NCBI RefSeq assembly: GCF_020858115.1
Contig: NZ_JACYMM010000002.1
Span: forward strand, 1-64,000
Length of the DNA stretch: 64,000 nt
Direction of reading: 5' to 3'
Origin: Janthinobacterium sp. FW305-129
Lineage (GTDB): Bacteria; Pseudomonadota; Gammaproteobacteria; Burkholderiales; Burkholderiaceae_D
Under the pieces are notes generated by a model. It did no database searches, had not been told where the DNA came from, and worked only from the letters and a program-made list of their open reading frames with translations. Each line of letters opens with the position of its first letter. The stretch's first letter is position 1. Positions 16,067 through 26,000 of the stretch are shown one piece after another. Made by a program: the position numbers and the translations under genes.

Positions 16067-17235
16067 CAGTGCCGCTCCACCCACCACAGGGCGCCCAGCG
16101 CCAGCAGCAGATACAGGGCGCTCGGCGCCACTGCCGTCAGGAAGGCCGGCCAGGTACTGAGCAATCCAAGATGCGAGAACAGCGTATTGACCAGCATGAA
16201 GCTCACGCCGATCATGATGCCGATGAAGATCTTCAGGCTGATGCCGCCGCTGCGCGTATGCATGTAGGCGAACGGCAGCGCCAGCGCCATCAGCACGAAA
16301 ATGGCCAGCGGATCGATCAGCTTTTTCCAGAAGGCGATGCGGAAGCGCTCCGTTTCCTGCTTGTTCTCGGCCAGGTGGCGCGTGTACACGGCCAGTTCGC
16401 TGGCCGACATGCGCTCGGGATCGGAAGCCGACACCGTCAGGATCTTCGGCGTCACTTCCGACGTCATGTCCTTGCTGGCGCTTTGCACCGTACGCACCAT
16501 GCTCGTTTCCTGCGCATAGTAGTTTTCCAGCTTCGGCTCGAAGCCGGGCGAGGTCGCCGCGCTGTTCGAGAACGAGGTTTCCGTCACGTCGGTCAGGCGC
16601 CAGATATTATTGCCCTGATATGTCGCCCCTTTGGCCACGGTCAAGGTGCGCAAGCGCATATCGGTGTCAAATTCATACAGCTTGACGTTTTTCAGCTGGC
16701 CATCCGGACGCGCTTCGCCGACATTGAAAAAGCGCGAACCGGTGACGGTGCCCGTCAGCCCCTCGCTCTTGACCATGTCCTTGGTCCACAGGCCGGAGCG
16801 AAATTCGCTCGACACGGCCGCGCCGCGCGAGGTCAGCTTGAGGCGTTCAGCCAGCGGCTCCGTGCGCGGCGTGATCAACTCGCCGAAGATGAAGGTGATG
16901 ACGACGAATACGATACCGATGCGGAACAGGAAACCGGCCGCCATCGCCGTCGACATGCTTGAAGCGCGCATGATGGTAAATTCGGAACTGGCGGCAAACT
17001 GCGCCATCGTGTAGATGGTGCCGATCAGCGCCGCGATCGGCATCACCTCGTACACGTGGCCCGGCACCAGCACCAGCACATACAGGAAGGCATACTGGAT
17101 GGTGTAGCCGTTGCGGCCCACCTTGGGCAGCTCGCCCGTCAGGTCGATGAAGGCTTGCAAAGCCAGAAAGGCCAGCAGCACGAACAGCACCGCCTGGAAT
17201 ATCGAGACGGCAAAATAGCGCTGTAAAATCTTCAT
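16066..17235 (-). CDS. lptG: LPS export permease LptG
   Basis: 389 aa inner-membrane subunit of the LptB2FG ABC transporter, which extracts lipopolysaccharide and passes it to LptC and the periplasmic bridge. Three N-terminal membrane segments (from MKILQRYFAVSIFQAVLFV), a periplasmic beta-jellyroll in the middle and three C-terminal segments are visible. The coupling-helix region SSEFTIMRASSMS contacts LptB. It overlaps lptF by 4 bases (ATGA) and cbiX by one. Confidence 0.95.
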   Translation of the reverse strand: MKILQRYFAVSIFQAVLFVLLAFLALQAFIDLTGELPKVGRNGYTIQYAFLYVLVLVPGHVYEVMPIAALIGTIYTMAQFAASSEFTIMRASSMSTAMAAGFLFRIGIVFVVITFIFGELITPRTEPLAERLKLTSRGAAVSSEFRSGLWTKDMVKSEGLTGTVTGSRFFNVGEARPDGQLKNVKLYEFDTDMRLRTLTVAKGATYQGNNIWRLTDVTETSFSNSAATSPGFEPKLENYYAQETSMVRTVQSASKDMTSEVTPKILTVSASDPERMSASELAVYTRHLAENKQETERFRIAFWKKLIDPLAIFVLMALALPFAYMHTRSGGISLKIFIGIMIGVSFMLVNTLFSHLGLLSTWPAFLTAVAPSALYLLLALGALWWVERH

Positions 17236-18377
17236 TTCGATACCGCTTTACTTGGTTTGCCGGCGCGGCGCGCGCGCTTGAAAGCCGCCAGCAGGACCAG
17301 CGGATGATAGCGGTGATTCACATTCAGGCGCCAGGCAAACAGCGCCACCACGGCCAGCGCCGCCAGCAGGTGCAGCGGCCACCAGGCCATGCCAAAACTC
17401 AGGCGCCCCTGTTTCACGCTCGCTTCGATGACCTTGATAAGGTTGCTGTACGTAAAGAAAATCAGCAGGGCGATGATCAGGTTGGTCGAACTGCCGGCAC
17501 GCGGATTGACAAAGCCCAGCGGAATGGCCAGCAGGATCAGCATCAGGCCAATCAGGGGCGCACTGACCCGCCACAGTAATTCGGCCATGGTGTAGGGATT
17601 CGGCTCGGCGACCAGCGCCATGGTGCTCATGGCGCGCACGCCCAGTTCCGCACCCAGCGCCTGCTGCTTGCTCTCGATGCGCATGATGTACTGCTCGAAT
17701 TCCATGGTCTGGAAGTCGGCCTGCGTGGGTATGCCCTGGTAGCGGCGGCCGCTCTTGAGCACCAGGAAGCGTTCGCCCTTGGCGTCGGTATTGATCACGC
17801 CTTCCCTGGCGACGACGACGACGGCGCTGCCTTTTTCATCGACGGTATTGACGAAGACGTTCTGCACCACGTTCTTTTCGCCGCTGACGCCCTCGACGAA
17901 GAAGATGCGGTTGCTGCCTGCCGATTCGCGGAACTGGCCCGGCGTGACTTTCTGCAGGTCTTCGCGCTTTTCGAAGCGCGCCACATATTCATCGCTTTTC
18001 TTTTGCGCCCACGGCGTGGCATACAGGCTCAGGATGCCGGTGGCCAGCACCAGCGGCAGGCCGAAGCTGAGCACGGGCCAGATCCAGCGCGACAGGCTCA
18101 GGCCGGAAGCGAACCACACCACCATCTCCGACTCCTTGTAGCTGCGCGTGACGACCATCAGCACCGAAATGAAACCGGTGAGGATGATGATGGTCGGCAG
18201 CTGCATCAGGGCGGAAAAGACCATCAGGGACATGACGTCGGACGACGCGATCTTGCCGCCCGCCGCCTTGCCGAGAATACCGATCAGCATCCAGGTGAGC
18301 AGGATGCTGAACAAAACAGTGAAGGTGGCCCCGGCGGCACTAGCCAATTCACGTCGAAGGGCGCGTTGAAAGATCAT
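17232..18377 (-). CDS. lptF: LPS export permease LptF
   Basis: 381 aa partner of LptG with the same 3+3 membrane layout around a periplasmic jellyroll. MIFQRALRRELASAAGATF is a typical LptF N-terminus, and KESEMVVWFASGLSLSRW is the LptB-contacting loop. First gene of the minus-strand operon and divergent from pepA, an arrangement conserved widely in beta- and gammaproteobacteria. A perfect TATAAT at 18386-18391 lies in the divergent gap, oriented towards pepA. Confidence 0.95.
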   Translation of the reverse strand: MIFQRALRRELASAAGATFTVLFSILLTWMLIGILGKAAGGKIASSDVMSLMVFSALMQLPTIIILTGFISVLMVVTRSYKESEMVVWFASGLSLSRWIWPVLSFGLPLVLATGILSLYATPWAQKKSDEYVARFEKREDLQKVTPGQFRESAGSNRIFFVEGVSGEKNVVQNVFVNTVDEKGSAVVVVAREGVINTDAKGERFLVLKSGRRYQGIPTQADFQTMEFEQYIMRIESKQQALGAELGVRAMSTMALVAEPNPYTMAELLWRVSAPLIGLMLILLAIPLGFVNPRAGSSTNLIIALLIFFTYSNLIKVIEASVKQGRLSFGMAWWPLHLLAALAVVALFAWRLNVNHRYHPLVLLAAFKRARRAGKPSKAVSK

Positions 18378-18407
18378 TCGGAGTTTATAATTCGGGTCAG
18401 TTAGTTG

Positions 18408-18421
18408 AGTAACACGTTACT
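18408..18421. promoter_or_regulatory. palindromic site in the lptF / pepA divergent promoter region
   Basis: AGTAACACGTTACT, two perfect 6-base arms around AC, about 24 bases before the pepA start and downstream of a perfect TATAAT (18386-18391) whose -35 is poor. The position suggests an operator for pepA. Enteric PepA itself binds DNA, but no evidence links it to this site. Confidence 0.4.
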
Positions 18422-18444
18422 AGTAAATGAAAACGGAGAACCAA

Positions 18445-19938
18445 ATGGACTTTAGCATAAAAGCATTCGATACCAAGAGCACCCTCGGCACGGCCAAAAG
18501 CGGATGCATCGCGGTTGCGGTATTCGAAAACAAAAAACTGTCGCCAGCGGCAAAATCGCTGGACAGCAAGGGTGCGATTTCGGCTGCGCTGAAGTCCGGC
18601 GACATCAGCGGCAAGCCTGGCAGCACGTTGCTGCTGCGCGCAGTCGATGGCGTCGCCGCCGAACGTGTTCTGCTGGTAGGCATGGGCAGCGATGAAACTG
18701 TCAGCGAAAAAAGCTTCACGACCGGCGTACAGGCCGCACTCAAGGCCTTCGGCTCGCTGGGCGCTGCGGACGCCATTATCGCATTACCGCTGGCCGAAGT
18801 GAAAGAGCGCGACGTAAATTGGGCAATCCGTTGCGTGGTGCAAGCCGCCCACGACAGCGAATACCGCTGCGACTCGCAAAAAAGCAAAAAAGATCCGGCG
18901 CCAGCGGGCGTGCGCAAGATCGTCCTGTCGGCGCCAGCAACGGCAGCCACGCGCGGCGCGCTGGCGCAAGCCATCGCCATCGCCAACGGTTCCGACCTGA
19001 CGCGCAACCTGGGCGACCTGCCGGCAAACATCGCCAATCCGACCTACCTGGCCAACACGGCCAAGCAGCTGGCCAAGGATTACAAGTTCGAAGTCGAAGT
19101 GCTGGACCGCAAACAGCTCGAAGCGCTGAAAATGGGCAGCTTCCTGTCCGTCACCAACGGCAGCGAGCAGCCGCCGAAGTTCATCGTCCTGAAGCACATG
19201 GGCGGCAAGGCCAAGGATGCGCCGGTGGTCCTGGTCGGCAAGGGCATCACCTTCGACACGGGCGGCATTTCGATCAAGGCCGGTCCCGGCATGGATGAAA
19301 TGAAGTACGACATGTGCGGCGCCGCTTCGGTGCTGGGCACCTTCCGCGCCATCGGCGAAATGAACCTGAAGCTGAACGTCATCGGCGTCATCGCCGCATG
19401 CGAAAACATGCCGTCGGGCCGCGCCACCAAGCCGGGCGACATCGTCACCTCGATGAACGGCCTGACCATCGAAGTGCTGAATACGGACGCCGAAGGCCGC
19501 CTGGTACTGTGCGACGCGCTGACCTACGCCGAACGCTTCAAGCCGGCAGCCGTGGTCGACATCGCCACGCTGACGGGCGCTTGCGTCGTCGCCCTGGGCC
19601 ACCACAACAGCGGCCTGTTTACGCGCAGCGATGCGGCGCATGACCAGCTGGCCAATGAACTGCTGGCAGCGGGCAAGCAATCGAGCGACACGGCATGGCG
19701 CATGCCGATCGAAGAGGCATACAACGAGCAGCTGAAGTCGAATTTCGCCGACCTGGCCAACATCGGCACGCCGGGCGGCGGTTCGGTGACGGCAGCGGCC
19801 TTCCTGGAAAACTTCACCAAGAAGTACACCTGGGCGCATCTGGACATCGCCGGCACGGCATGGAAATCGGGCGGCTCGAAGGGCGCGACCGGCCGTCCGG
19901 TGCCCTTGCTGACGACGTTCCTGATCAACCGCGTGTAA
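18445..19938 (+). CDS. pepA: leucyl aminopeptidase (M17, PepA)
   Basis: 497 aa cytosolic hexameric metallo-aminopeptidase with two zinc or manganese ions. The catalytic C-terminal domain carries [15 protein letters not shown] (metal ligands Lys and Asp), the signature NTDAEGRL and a following [10 protein letters not shown]. The N-terminal macro-like domain starts MDFSIKAFD. The ATG at 18445 with ACGGAG just upstream is preferred over an ATG at 18427. E. coli PepA also acts as a DNA-binding accessory protein. Confidence 0.95.
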   Translation: MDFSIKAFDTKSTLGTAKSGCIAVAVFENKKLSPAAKSLDSKGAISAALKSGDISGKPGSTLLLRAVDGVAAERVLLVGMGSDETVSEKSFTTGVQAALKAFGSLGAADAIIALPLAEVKERDVNWAIRCVVQAAHDSEYRCDSQKSKKDPAPAGVRKIVLSAPATAATRGALAQAIAIANGSDLTRNLGDLPANIANPTYLANTAKQLAKDYKFEVEVLDRKQLEALKMGSFLSVTNGSEQPPKFIVLKHMGGKAKDAPVVLVGKGITFDTGGISIKAGPGMDEMKYDMCGAASVLGTFRAIGEMNLKLNVIGVIAACENMPSGRATKPGDIVTSMNGLTIEVLNTDAEGRLVLCDALTYAERFKPAAVVDIATLTGACVVALGHHNSGLFTRSDAAHDQLANELLAAGKQSSDTAWRMPIEEAYNEQLKSNFADLANIGTPGGGSVTAAAFLENFTKKYTWAHLDIAGTAWKSGGSKGATGRPVPLLTTFLINRV

Positions 19939-19974
19939 GAGAACGCCAGACCAAACCTGCTGCGCGGGGCTATT

Positions 19975-20027
19975 GGCGGCCGGCGATGCTCGCTGTACAT
20001 AAAGTACAGCTGCGCTTCTCGGCCACC
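19975..20027. repeat. extragenic palindromic element after pepA
   Basis: Outer arms GGCGGCCG (19975-19982) and CGGCCACC (20020-20027, one mismatch) enclose a perfect inner hairpin GCTGTAC-ATAAA-GTACAGC (19992-20010). No T run follows, so this is not a simple terminator. It resembles dispersed REP-like elements, but I saw no second copy in this window. Confidence 0.4.
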
Positions 20028-20079
20028 ACTAGCTCCCGCTCGCTACGGTTTTGTCAGGCGTCGCTACGTAAGAAGGCAG

Positions 20080-20110
20080 CCGCCACGGTCACTGACCCTG
20101 GCGGTTTTTT
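20080..20110 (+). terminator. intrinsic terminator downstream of pepA
   Basis: Long stem CCGCCA-C-GGTC / GACC-C-TGGCGG with an ACT loop, followed by six T. It lies about 140 bases past the pepA stop, facing the convergent lipoprotein operon. Confidence 0.75.
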
Positions 20111-20127
20111 CATGCGTGGGATATTAA

Positions 20128-20664
20128 TCAGTAGACGACAGGATTGGGCAACGGCGACGGCGCCACCTTCGGCTGCACCACCGTTTCCGCCACGGCGGCC
20201 GGGGGCGCCGGCGCGGCAACCGGTGCGGGCGGAGGCGCCAGGCGCGCGGGGTCCTGCATGACGATGGTCAAAATGGACGGGTAGTCGAAGCCGGCGCCCG
20301 TATTGCGGTCGACGAAATAGCCGACGCCCAGGGTCAGGATGACATTGCCCCAGACGCTGCCATTGAGCTTGGGATCGATGTGGTCGTCCGTCGCGATGGC
20401 AGGCGAACCGTGCTTGCGGCAGTCGACTTTCAACGGTTCCTGGCTCTTGCGGATGGTGATGCGCCCGGGCGTGGTGACGAACCACTTGCCCACGTCGTTG
20501 CTGAGGATGCAGCCGGCGCCAGTCAGTTCGCGGTTGTCCTGGATGGTCTGCACCAGCACCATCTGCTCGGTATTGCCCGTCAGGGTGGCGCAGCCGCCCA
20601 GGCCGAACAGCAGCAGCGTCCCGGCGGCAAAGGCGGCAAGGGGGGCAGACAGCGGCACGCGCAT
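20128..20664 (-). CDS. putative lipoprotein of unknown function
   Basis: 178 aa. The ATG at 20664 gives a lipoprotein signal peptide with lipobox LGGC at about residue 27, then a globular part (CILSNDVGKWFVTTPGRITIRKS) and a hydrophobic VWGNVILTLGVGYFVDR stretch. It ends in a low-complexity Pro/Ala tail. The middle segment resembles small outer-membrane lipoproteins that process DnaJ-like or glycine-zipper motifs, but I cannot name the family. Last gene of a four-gene minus-strand operon after creA. Confidence 0.72.
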   Translation of the reverse strand: MRVPLSAPLAAFAAGTLLLFGLGGCATLTGNTEQMVLVQTIQDNRELTGAGCILSNDVGKWFVTTPGRITIRKSQEPLKVDCRKHGSPAIATDDHIDPKLNGSVWGNVILTLGVGYFVDRNTGAGFDYPSILTIVMQDPARLAPPPAPVAAPAPPAAVAETVVQPKVAPSPLPNPVVY

Positions 20665-20675
20665 GGGAAGCTCGC

Positions 20676-21146
20676 TTAACGGACGGGAATCGGCTGGTCG
20701 CCAGGCACGGCGACGGCGGTGACGCTGTTTTTCGGGCTGCCTTCGATCAGGCGGTCGGAATATACGAGGTAGACGAGCGCATTGCGCTTGCTGTCGACCA
20801 TGCGCACGACGCGCACGTGCTTGAAGAAGATCGAGGCGCGCTCGGTAAACACTTCTTCCTGGCGCGGCAGCTTGCCCTTGAATTGCAGCGGCCCCACCTG
20901 GCGGCAAGCCACGGCCGCATCGGCCTTGTCTTCGGCCAGGCCGACGGCACCCTTGATGCCGCCCGTCTTGGCGCGCGACAGATAGCAGCTGACGCCGGCG
21001 ACGCGCGGGTCGTCATACGCTTCGACGACGATTTTATGGTCAGGGCCGATCAGTTTGAACACCGTGTCGACCGAACCGATGGTTTCGGCATGCGCCGCGG
21101 CGCAGGCAAAGGCCAGCACCAGGGCGGCAGGCAGCAATTTACGCAT
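20676..21146 (-). CDS. creA: CreA family periplasmic protein
   Basis: 156 aa exported protein with signal peptide ending AAAHA. Near-diagnostic CreA segments are visible: [45 protein letters not shown] and [13 protein letters not shown]. CreA is widespread in Proteobacteria and its function is unknown. The start at 21146 is chosen because it begins directly at the signal peptide (MRKLLPAAL). In an operon with DUF1653 and lipoprotein genes; here it is not linked to creBC. Confidence 0.92.
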   Translation of the reverse strand: MRKLLPAALVLAFACAAAHAETIGSVDTVFKLIGPDHKIVVEAYDDPRVAGVSCYLSRAKTGGIKGAVGLAEDKADAAVACRQVGPLQFKGKLPRQEEVFTERASIFFKHVRVVRMVDSKRNALVYLVYSDRLIEGSPKNSVTAVAVPGDQPIPVR

Positions 21147-21179
21147 GAAGAAAATCCCGGGCACGCACGCAGGCGGCCA

Positions 21180-21368
21180 TCAGTTGATGGGGGCGAAACG
21201 CTGGACCATGACGCCTTCGACCTCGATCAGCTGAAAGAACACGTCTTTCGGCCGGGTCCAGATGGAACCGTCGGCGGCGCGATACACGATCATCGGCGTC
21301 AGATCCGCTTCCAGCGTGGCTTCGCACACCAGTTCATAAATGCCGCCCTTGTAGTGCCGATAACGCAT
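21180..21368 (-). CDS. DUF1653 domain protein
   Basis: 62 aa single-domain protein of the DUF1653 family: YRHYKGGIYEL, then MIVYRAADGSIWTRP and a C-terminal FFQLIEVEGVMVQRF. Length is normal for the family. Function unknown; often a small cytosolic protein. Ten bases downstream of the unknown gene at 21379 and 33 bases upstream of creA, so co-transcribed. Confidence 0.88.
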   Translation of the reverse strand: MRYRHYKGGIYELVCEATLEADLTPMIVYRAADGSIWTRPKDVFFQLIEVEGVMVQRFAPIN

Positions 21369-21378
21369 CGCCGCCCCC

Positions 21379-21750
21379 TCAAGCCGTGGAATCTTCGCTC
21401 TTGTCGTCGGCCAGCGCCTTCTGCTTCATCTTCAGGCCCTGGATCACTTTCAGTATGCCTTCCATGCCGGCAGCGCCATCGGCGCCGCTGAAGGCGTCGA
21501 GCACCTCATTGAGCACCTTGTTGCGCACGGTTGCCTCGTCGGACGACATTTCCAGCGCGCGCTGGGCTTTCGCCGCCTTTTCGGCCGCGCTCACGCGCGG
21601 CTTGGCAGCCGTCTTGCCATGCGTCAGAGCCGCCTGCCAGATAACCCAGCGGCGCTGGGTCTCGAAAATCAGGTACTCATCCGGTTTATCTTCTCTTCGC
21701 CGCACAATGTGGCCGTCACGCTGCGCCCACGCTTCAAATGCAGTTCGCAT
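21379..21750 (-). CDS. conserved hypothetical cytosolic protein
   Basis: 123 aa, family not recognised. The N-terminal part (RTAFEAWAQRDGHIVRRR, then YLIFETQRRWVIWQAAL) resembles short phage-type or hypothetical proteins with a WxxW-like core; the rest is Ala/Lys-rich and helical (AAEKAAKAQRALEM). The ATG at 21750 follows AAGGAAG, so it is preferred to an ATG five codons upstream. First gene of the four-gene operon ending at 20128. Confidence 0.7.
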   Translation of the reverse strand: MRTAFEAWAQRDGHIVRRREDKPDEYLIFETQRRWVIWQAALTHGKTAAKPRVSAAEKAAKAQRALEMSSDEATVRNKVLNEVLDAFSGADGAAGMEGILKVIQGLKMKQKALADDKSEDSTA

Positions 21751-22329
21751 TTTCTTCCTTTGCAAATGCTACGCGCAAGTCTCACTATTAAAACTGCAAC
21801 ATTTCAAAATAGTACCATCTATTGATGTCGCAAAACAGTCTCATAGATATAGTACTGCAATTTATATAACAAGTCTGGCGGCGCCAGGGACGGAATTGAC
21901 GTTCCGCCCCGGGCACAGTGGTCATGTAATCGGAATAGCAATTACAACTAATTACAACTGCTTCCTGTTCGGTTCTTAACTTGGCTGTAACAAAGCCGTG
22001 TGACACAGTTGTTACATTGTGCCATTTTAGTAGTTTTTATCGCGTTTTAGCGAGAAACTTTACACCTTTGTCGCGTTAAACGGCGAGACGCAGCCTGCCA
22101 TGCCAGCCACTTATGCCAAATCAAACATAGGGGTTGATCAATGATACACAAAAACATAATATTCATGCGCCACGATTGGTTAAATATAAATACTTTATTA
22201 ATATCTTTTTCCCTGTGAGCAAATAAAGGCGGTGCGCAACAAGCGCGACAGGACGCCGTCGACGCGCATGCGGTAAGATTCGCGCCTATCGACACCCCAT
22301 CGTCACCTATTCAAGCAAGGATTTTTCCC
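21751..22329. other. AT-rich intergenic region with several dyads
   Basis: No gene could be supported here. The stretch is much richer in A/T than its surroundings. Visible structures are a CTGGC-GGC-GCCAG hairpin followed by CGGAA-TTGACG-TTCCG (21891-21906), and a 31-base dyad TGTAACA (21986-21992) / TGTTACA (22010-22016) around GTGTGACAC. It must hold the promoters of the divergent operon at 21750 and of xthA, but clear hexamer pairs were not found. Confidence 0.5.
21986..22016. promoter_or_regulatory. long operator-like dyad TGTAACA-N17-TGTTACA
   Basis: Perfect 7-base arms at each end with a second small dyad GTGTGACAC in the centre, giving a nested symmetrical site of 31 bases. It lies in the divergent gap between the 21750 operon and xthA. 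The binding protein is unknown. Confidence 0.4.
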
Positions 22330-23094
22330 ATGAAACTCGCCACCTGGAACGTCAACTCGCTCAAAGTGCGCCTGCCGCAAGTGCTGCAGTGGCTGACCGA
22401 CAACCCGGTCGACATACTCTGCCTGCAAGAGACCAAGCTCACGGACGACAAGTTCCCCGTCGCCGAGATCGAGGCGGCCGGCTACCAGGTGGTCTTCAGC
22501 GGCCAGAAAACGTATAACGGCGTAGCCATCCTGTCGAAGCTGCCGATCACCGACGTAGTGAAAAACAACCCGCGCTATGAGGATGCGCAGCAGCGCATCC
22601 TGGCCGCCACCATCGGTGGCGTGCGCGTCGTCTGCGCCTACGTGCCGAACGGCCAGAGCGTCGACTCGGACAAATACGAATACAAGCTGGGCTGGCTGTC
22701 CGCCCTGCACGACTGGCTGGCCGAAGAAGCGCAGCAGCACCCGCAACTGGCAGTCGTCGGCGACTATAATATCGCGCCCGACGACCGCGACGTGCACGAC
22801 CCCGTCGCCTGGGAAGGCCAGGTACTGGTCTCGGACAAGGAACGCGCCGCCCTGCAGCGCCTGTTCGACATCGGCCTGACGGACGCCTTCCGCCTGTTCG
22901 AGCAGGCGGAAAAATCGTTCAGCTGGTGGGATTACCGCCAGCTGGGCTTCCGCCTGAACAAGGGCCTGCGCATCGACCATATTCTGCTCTCGCCCGCCCT
23001 CGCCGCCCGCTGTACGGCCTGCGTGATCGACCGCGTGCCCCGCAAGTGGGAGCAGCCGTCCGACCATGCGCCGGTTGTCGCCACCATCGACTAA
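22330..23094 (+). CDS. xthA: exodeoxyribonuclease III
   Basis: 254 aa Mg-dependent AP endonuclease and 3'-5' exonuclease for base-excision repair. EEP-family catalytic segments are in order: [23 protein letters not shown] (metal-binding Glu), [15 protein letters not shown] and the C-terminal [11 protein letters not shown] (catalytic Asp-His). An AAGGA ribosome-binding site precedes the ATG. The stop overlaps the convergent GGDEF/EAL gene by 4 bases. Confidence 0.94.
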   Translation: MKLATWNVNSLKVRLPQVLQWLTDNPVDILCLQETKLTDDKFPVAEIEAAGYQVVFSGQKTYNGVAILSKLPITDVVKNNPRYEDAQQRILAATIGGVRVVCAYVPNGQSVDSDKYEYKLGWLSALHDWLAEEAQQHPQLAVVGDYNIAPDDRDVHDPVAWEGQVLVSDKERAALQRLFDIGLTDAFRLFEQAEKSFSWWDYRQLGFRLNKGLRIDHILLSPALAARCTACVIDRVPRKWEQPSDHAPVVATID

Positions 23095-26000
23095 CCAGAT
23101 ACGCGTTCCAATAACACCTGCGCATTCGCTGCAGGTACCGGCGCGGAAAACAGATAGCCCTGCGCATAGCGGCAGCCATGCGCCTGCAGCAGGGCGAACT
23201 GCTCCTCCGTCTCCACGCCCTCTGCCACGGCCGACAATTGCAGGCTATCGGCCAGGGCGATGATGGCGGCCACGATGGCGCGGTCTTCCGCGCTGTGTTC
23301 CAGGTCCTTGATGAAGGCGCGGTCGATCTTGACCTTCTTCACGGGGAAGCGCTTCAGGTAGGCCAGGCTGGAATAGCCGGTGCCGAAATCGTCGATCGAC
23401 AGGCGCAAGCCCATGCCATTGATCTGGCGCAAAATCTCCAGGGTATGCTCGCCGTGCTGCATCAGCGCCGTCTCGGTGATCTCGAACTCCAGCAGCGCCG
23501 GATCGATGCCCGTTTCCCGCACCACGGCGCCAATGGCCGCCACCAGACCCTTGTGCATGAACTGGCGCGGCGACAGATTCACCGCCAGCGGCACCGGCTG
23601 CAAGCCCTGGCGCTGCCAGGCCATGCTTTGCTCGCACGCCTGGCGCATGACCCACTCGCCCACCGGCACGATCAAGCCGTTTTCCTCCATGATGGGAATG
23701 AAGCGGTCGGGCAGCACCAGGCCGTGGCCCGGGCGGCGCCAGCGCAGCAGCACTTCCATGCCGTGCAGGCGGCGCGTGGCGATATCGATGATCGGCTGGT
23801 AAAACAGTTCGAACTGCTGCAGCGCCAGCGCCGTGCGCAAGCTGCTTTCCAGGTCGAAGTGCAGGGCCGCCGCCTGGTTCATCGTCTGCGTGAAGAACTG
23901 GTAGTTGTTGCGGCCATTGCCCTTGGCGTGGTACATGGCCGCATCGGCATGGCGCATCAGGGCGTCGACGTCGCCGCCATCGTCCGGATACACGCAGATG
24001 CCGATCGATGGCGTCACATGCAGCACATGGCCGTCGAGCGGAAAGGCGGGCGTCAGCGCCTCGATGATCTTCTCGGCCACGCGCGCCGCTTCCTCGCCGC
24101 CGCGGATGCCCGGCACCAGCACGACGAATTCATCGCCGCCCAGGCGCGCCACCGTGTCGCTGGCGCGCACGGCGCCGCACAGCCGCGCGGCGACTTCCTT
24201 GAGCAGCAGATCGCCCGTCATGTGGCCCAGCGAATCGTTGATGGTCTTGAAGCGGTCCAGGTCGATGAACATCACGGCCAGCTTGCGCCCGGAGCGCTGC
24301 GCGGCCAGCATGGCCCGTTCCAGCCGGTCCGACAGCAGCGCGCGGTTCGGCAAGCCCGTCAGGTTGTCGTGGTAGGCCATGTGGTGCACCCGCGCCTCGG
24401 CCTGGCGCCGCTCGGCGATCTCGCCCTGCAGCAGCAGATTGGCGCCGGCCAGTTCGGCCGTGCGTTCCTGCACCCGCAATTCCAGCTCGTCGCGCGCGCG
24501 GCGCACCGCCTCGGCCGCCTCGCGGCGCGCCGTCACGTCGTCGACCAGCCACACGGAACGGCCATGCGCATGCGCCAGATCAAACGGCCGGCCCGACAGG
24601 CGCGCCCAGAAGCGGCTGCCATCCTTGCGCACCAGCTGGTACTCCGACATGTGCACCCTGCCCGCCTCGAAATCGCGCGCCGTTTCGCCGCGCGCCGCCT
24701 TCCATGCCGCCACGTCCGGGTACAGGGCCCGCACCGACAGGCCGTTGATCTCGCCGGGCCCATAGCCGAACAGCTCTTCCATCTTGCTGTTGGCGCGCAA
24801 ATTGTGGCCGCCCTCCACCACCGAGATGCCCAGCACGGCGCTGTCGAGGATGGCCTGGTTTTCCAGCAGCGCGTTGCGCAGCGATTCTTCGGCGCGCTTC
24901 GCTTCCGTGCGGTCCTCGATGATCCAGATGGTGCCGGCGGCGGGATCGTCCGGATTGACGACGTAGGCGATCAGCTGCGCCCACAGGGTGCTGCCGTCGC
25001 GGCGCTGCATTTCCACCTCCGTCTGGAAGGGCTTGGCCACCGACAGGAAGGGGAAGGCCGCCGCGCCCAGCAGCTCGTAGGATTGCTGCGACACGTACAG
25101 CGCGCGCCCGGGCAAGCCCAGCGCCTCGTCGCCGCTATAGCCGAACATCGCGGCAAAGCCCAGGTTGTAGCGCGTGATCTGGCGGTTCTTGGTATACAGG
25201 ATGCTCACCGAGGCATTCGTCATGATGGCCGCCACTTCCATCTGCGCCTGGCGGCTGGCGGTGATGTCTTCGAGGATCCAGATGGCGCCCTGCTCGCTGT
25301 GCGTCTGGTCGACGGCCTTGGCGCGGATGCGGCACCAGAACAGGCTGCCGTCGCGGCGGCGGAACAGCGATTCGTCCTGCTCGTACGGCAAGCCCTGTCC
25401 CAGCAGCGGCGTGGCCTGCACGCCAAACTCCTCGTAGGCGGCGGGCGAGGGAAACAGCCCGGCGGCGGGCATGCCCGTCATCTCGTCCTGCGCGTAGCCG
25501 AACATTTCGGCGAAGCGGGGATTGCAGCGCAGGATCAGGCGCGAACGCGAAAACAGGATGCCGACGGAGGCATTGTCGAGGATGGCCTGCTGCTCCAGCA
25601 TCAGCTGGCGCGTGGCCTCCTCGGCCGCCTTCTGCGCGCTGCGGTCGTCGAACAGCCAGATCGTGTCGCGCAGGCCGCGGTCGGTCTGGTTCTCCGGATT
25701 GAGGACATAGCCATACGCCAGCGCCCAGAACGTCGAGCCGTCGCGCCGGCGCATCTCCATCTCGCCCTGGAACGGCAGGCCGCGCCGCAGCAGGGGCGCG
25801 GCCTGCCGCACGACATTGTCATACGCCGCGCGCGACGGGTACAGGTCGGCGACGGCCATGCCCACGCCGCTGTCGCCGTCGAAGCCGAAGCATTCGGCAA
25901 AGCGCCGGTTGTAGCGCAGCACGCCCTTGTCGCGCTGAAAACCGATGGCCAGGGGCGCGTTGTCCATCACGGCCTGCATTTCCAGCATGGCGCGGCGCAA

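Noticed and set aside
22132-22142. TTGATCAATGA, FNR/Crp-like
   Set aside because: The half-sites lack the 4-base spacer of an FNR box; chance AT-rich sequence is more likely.
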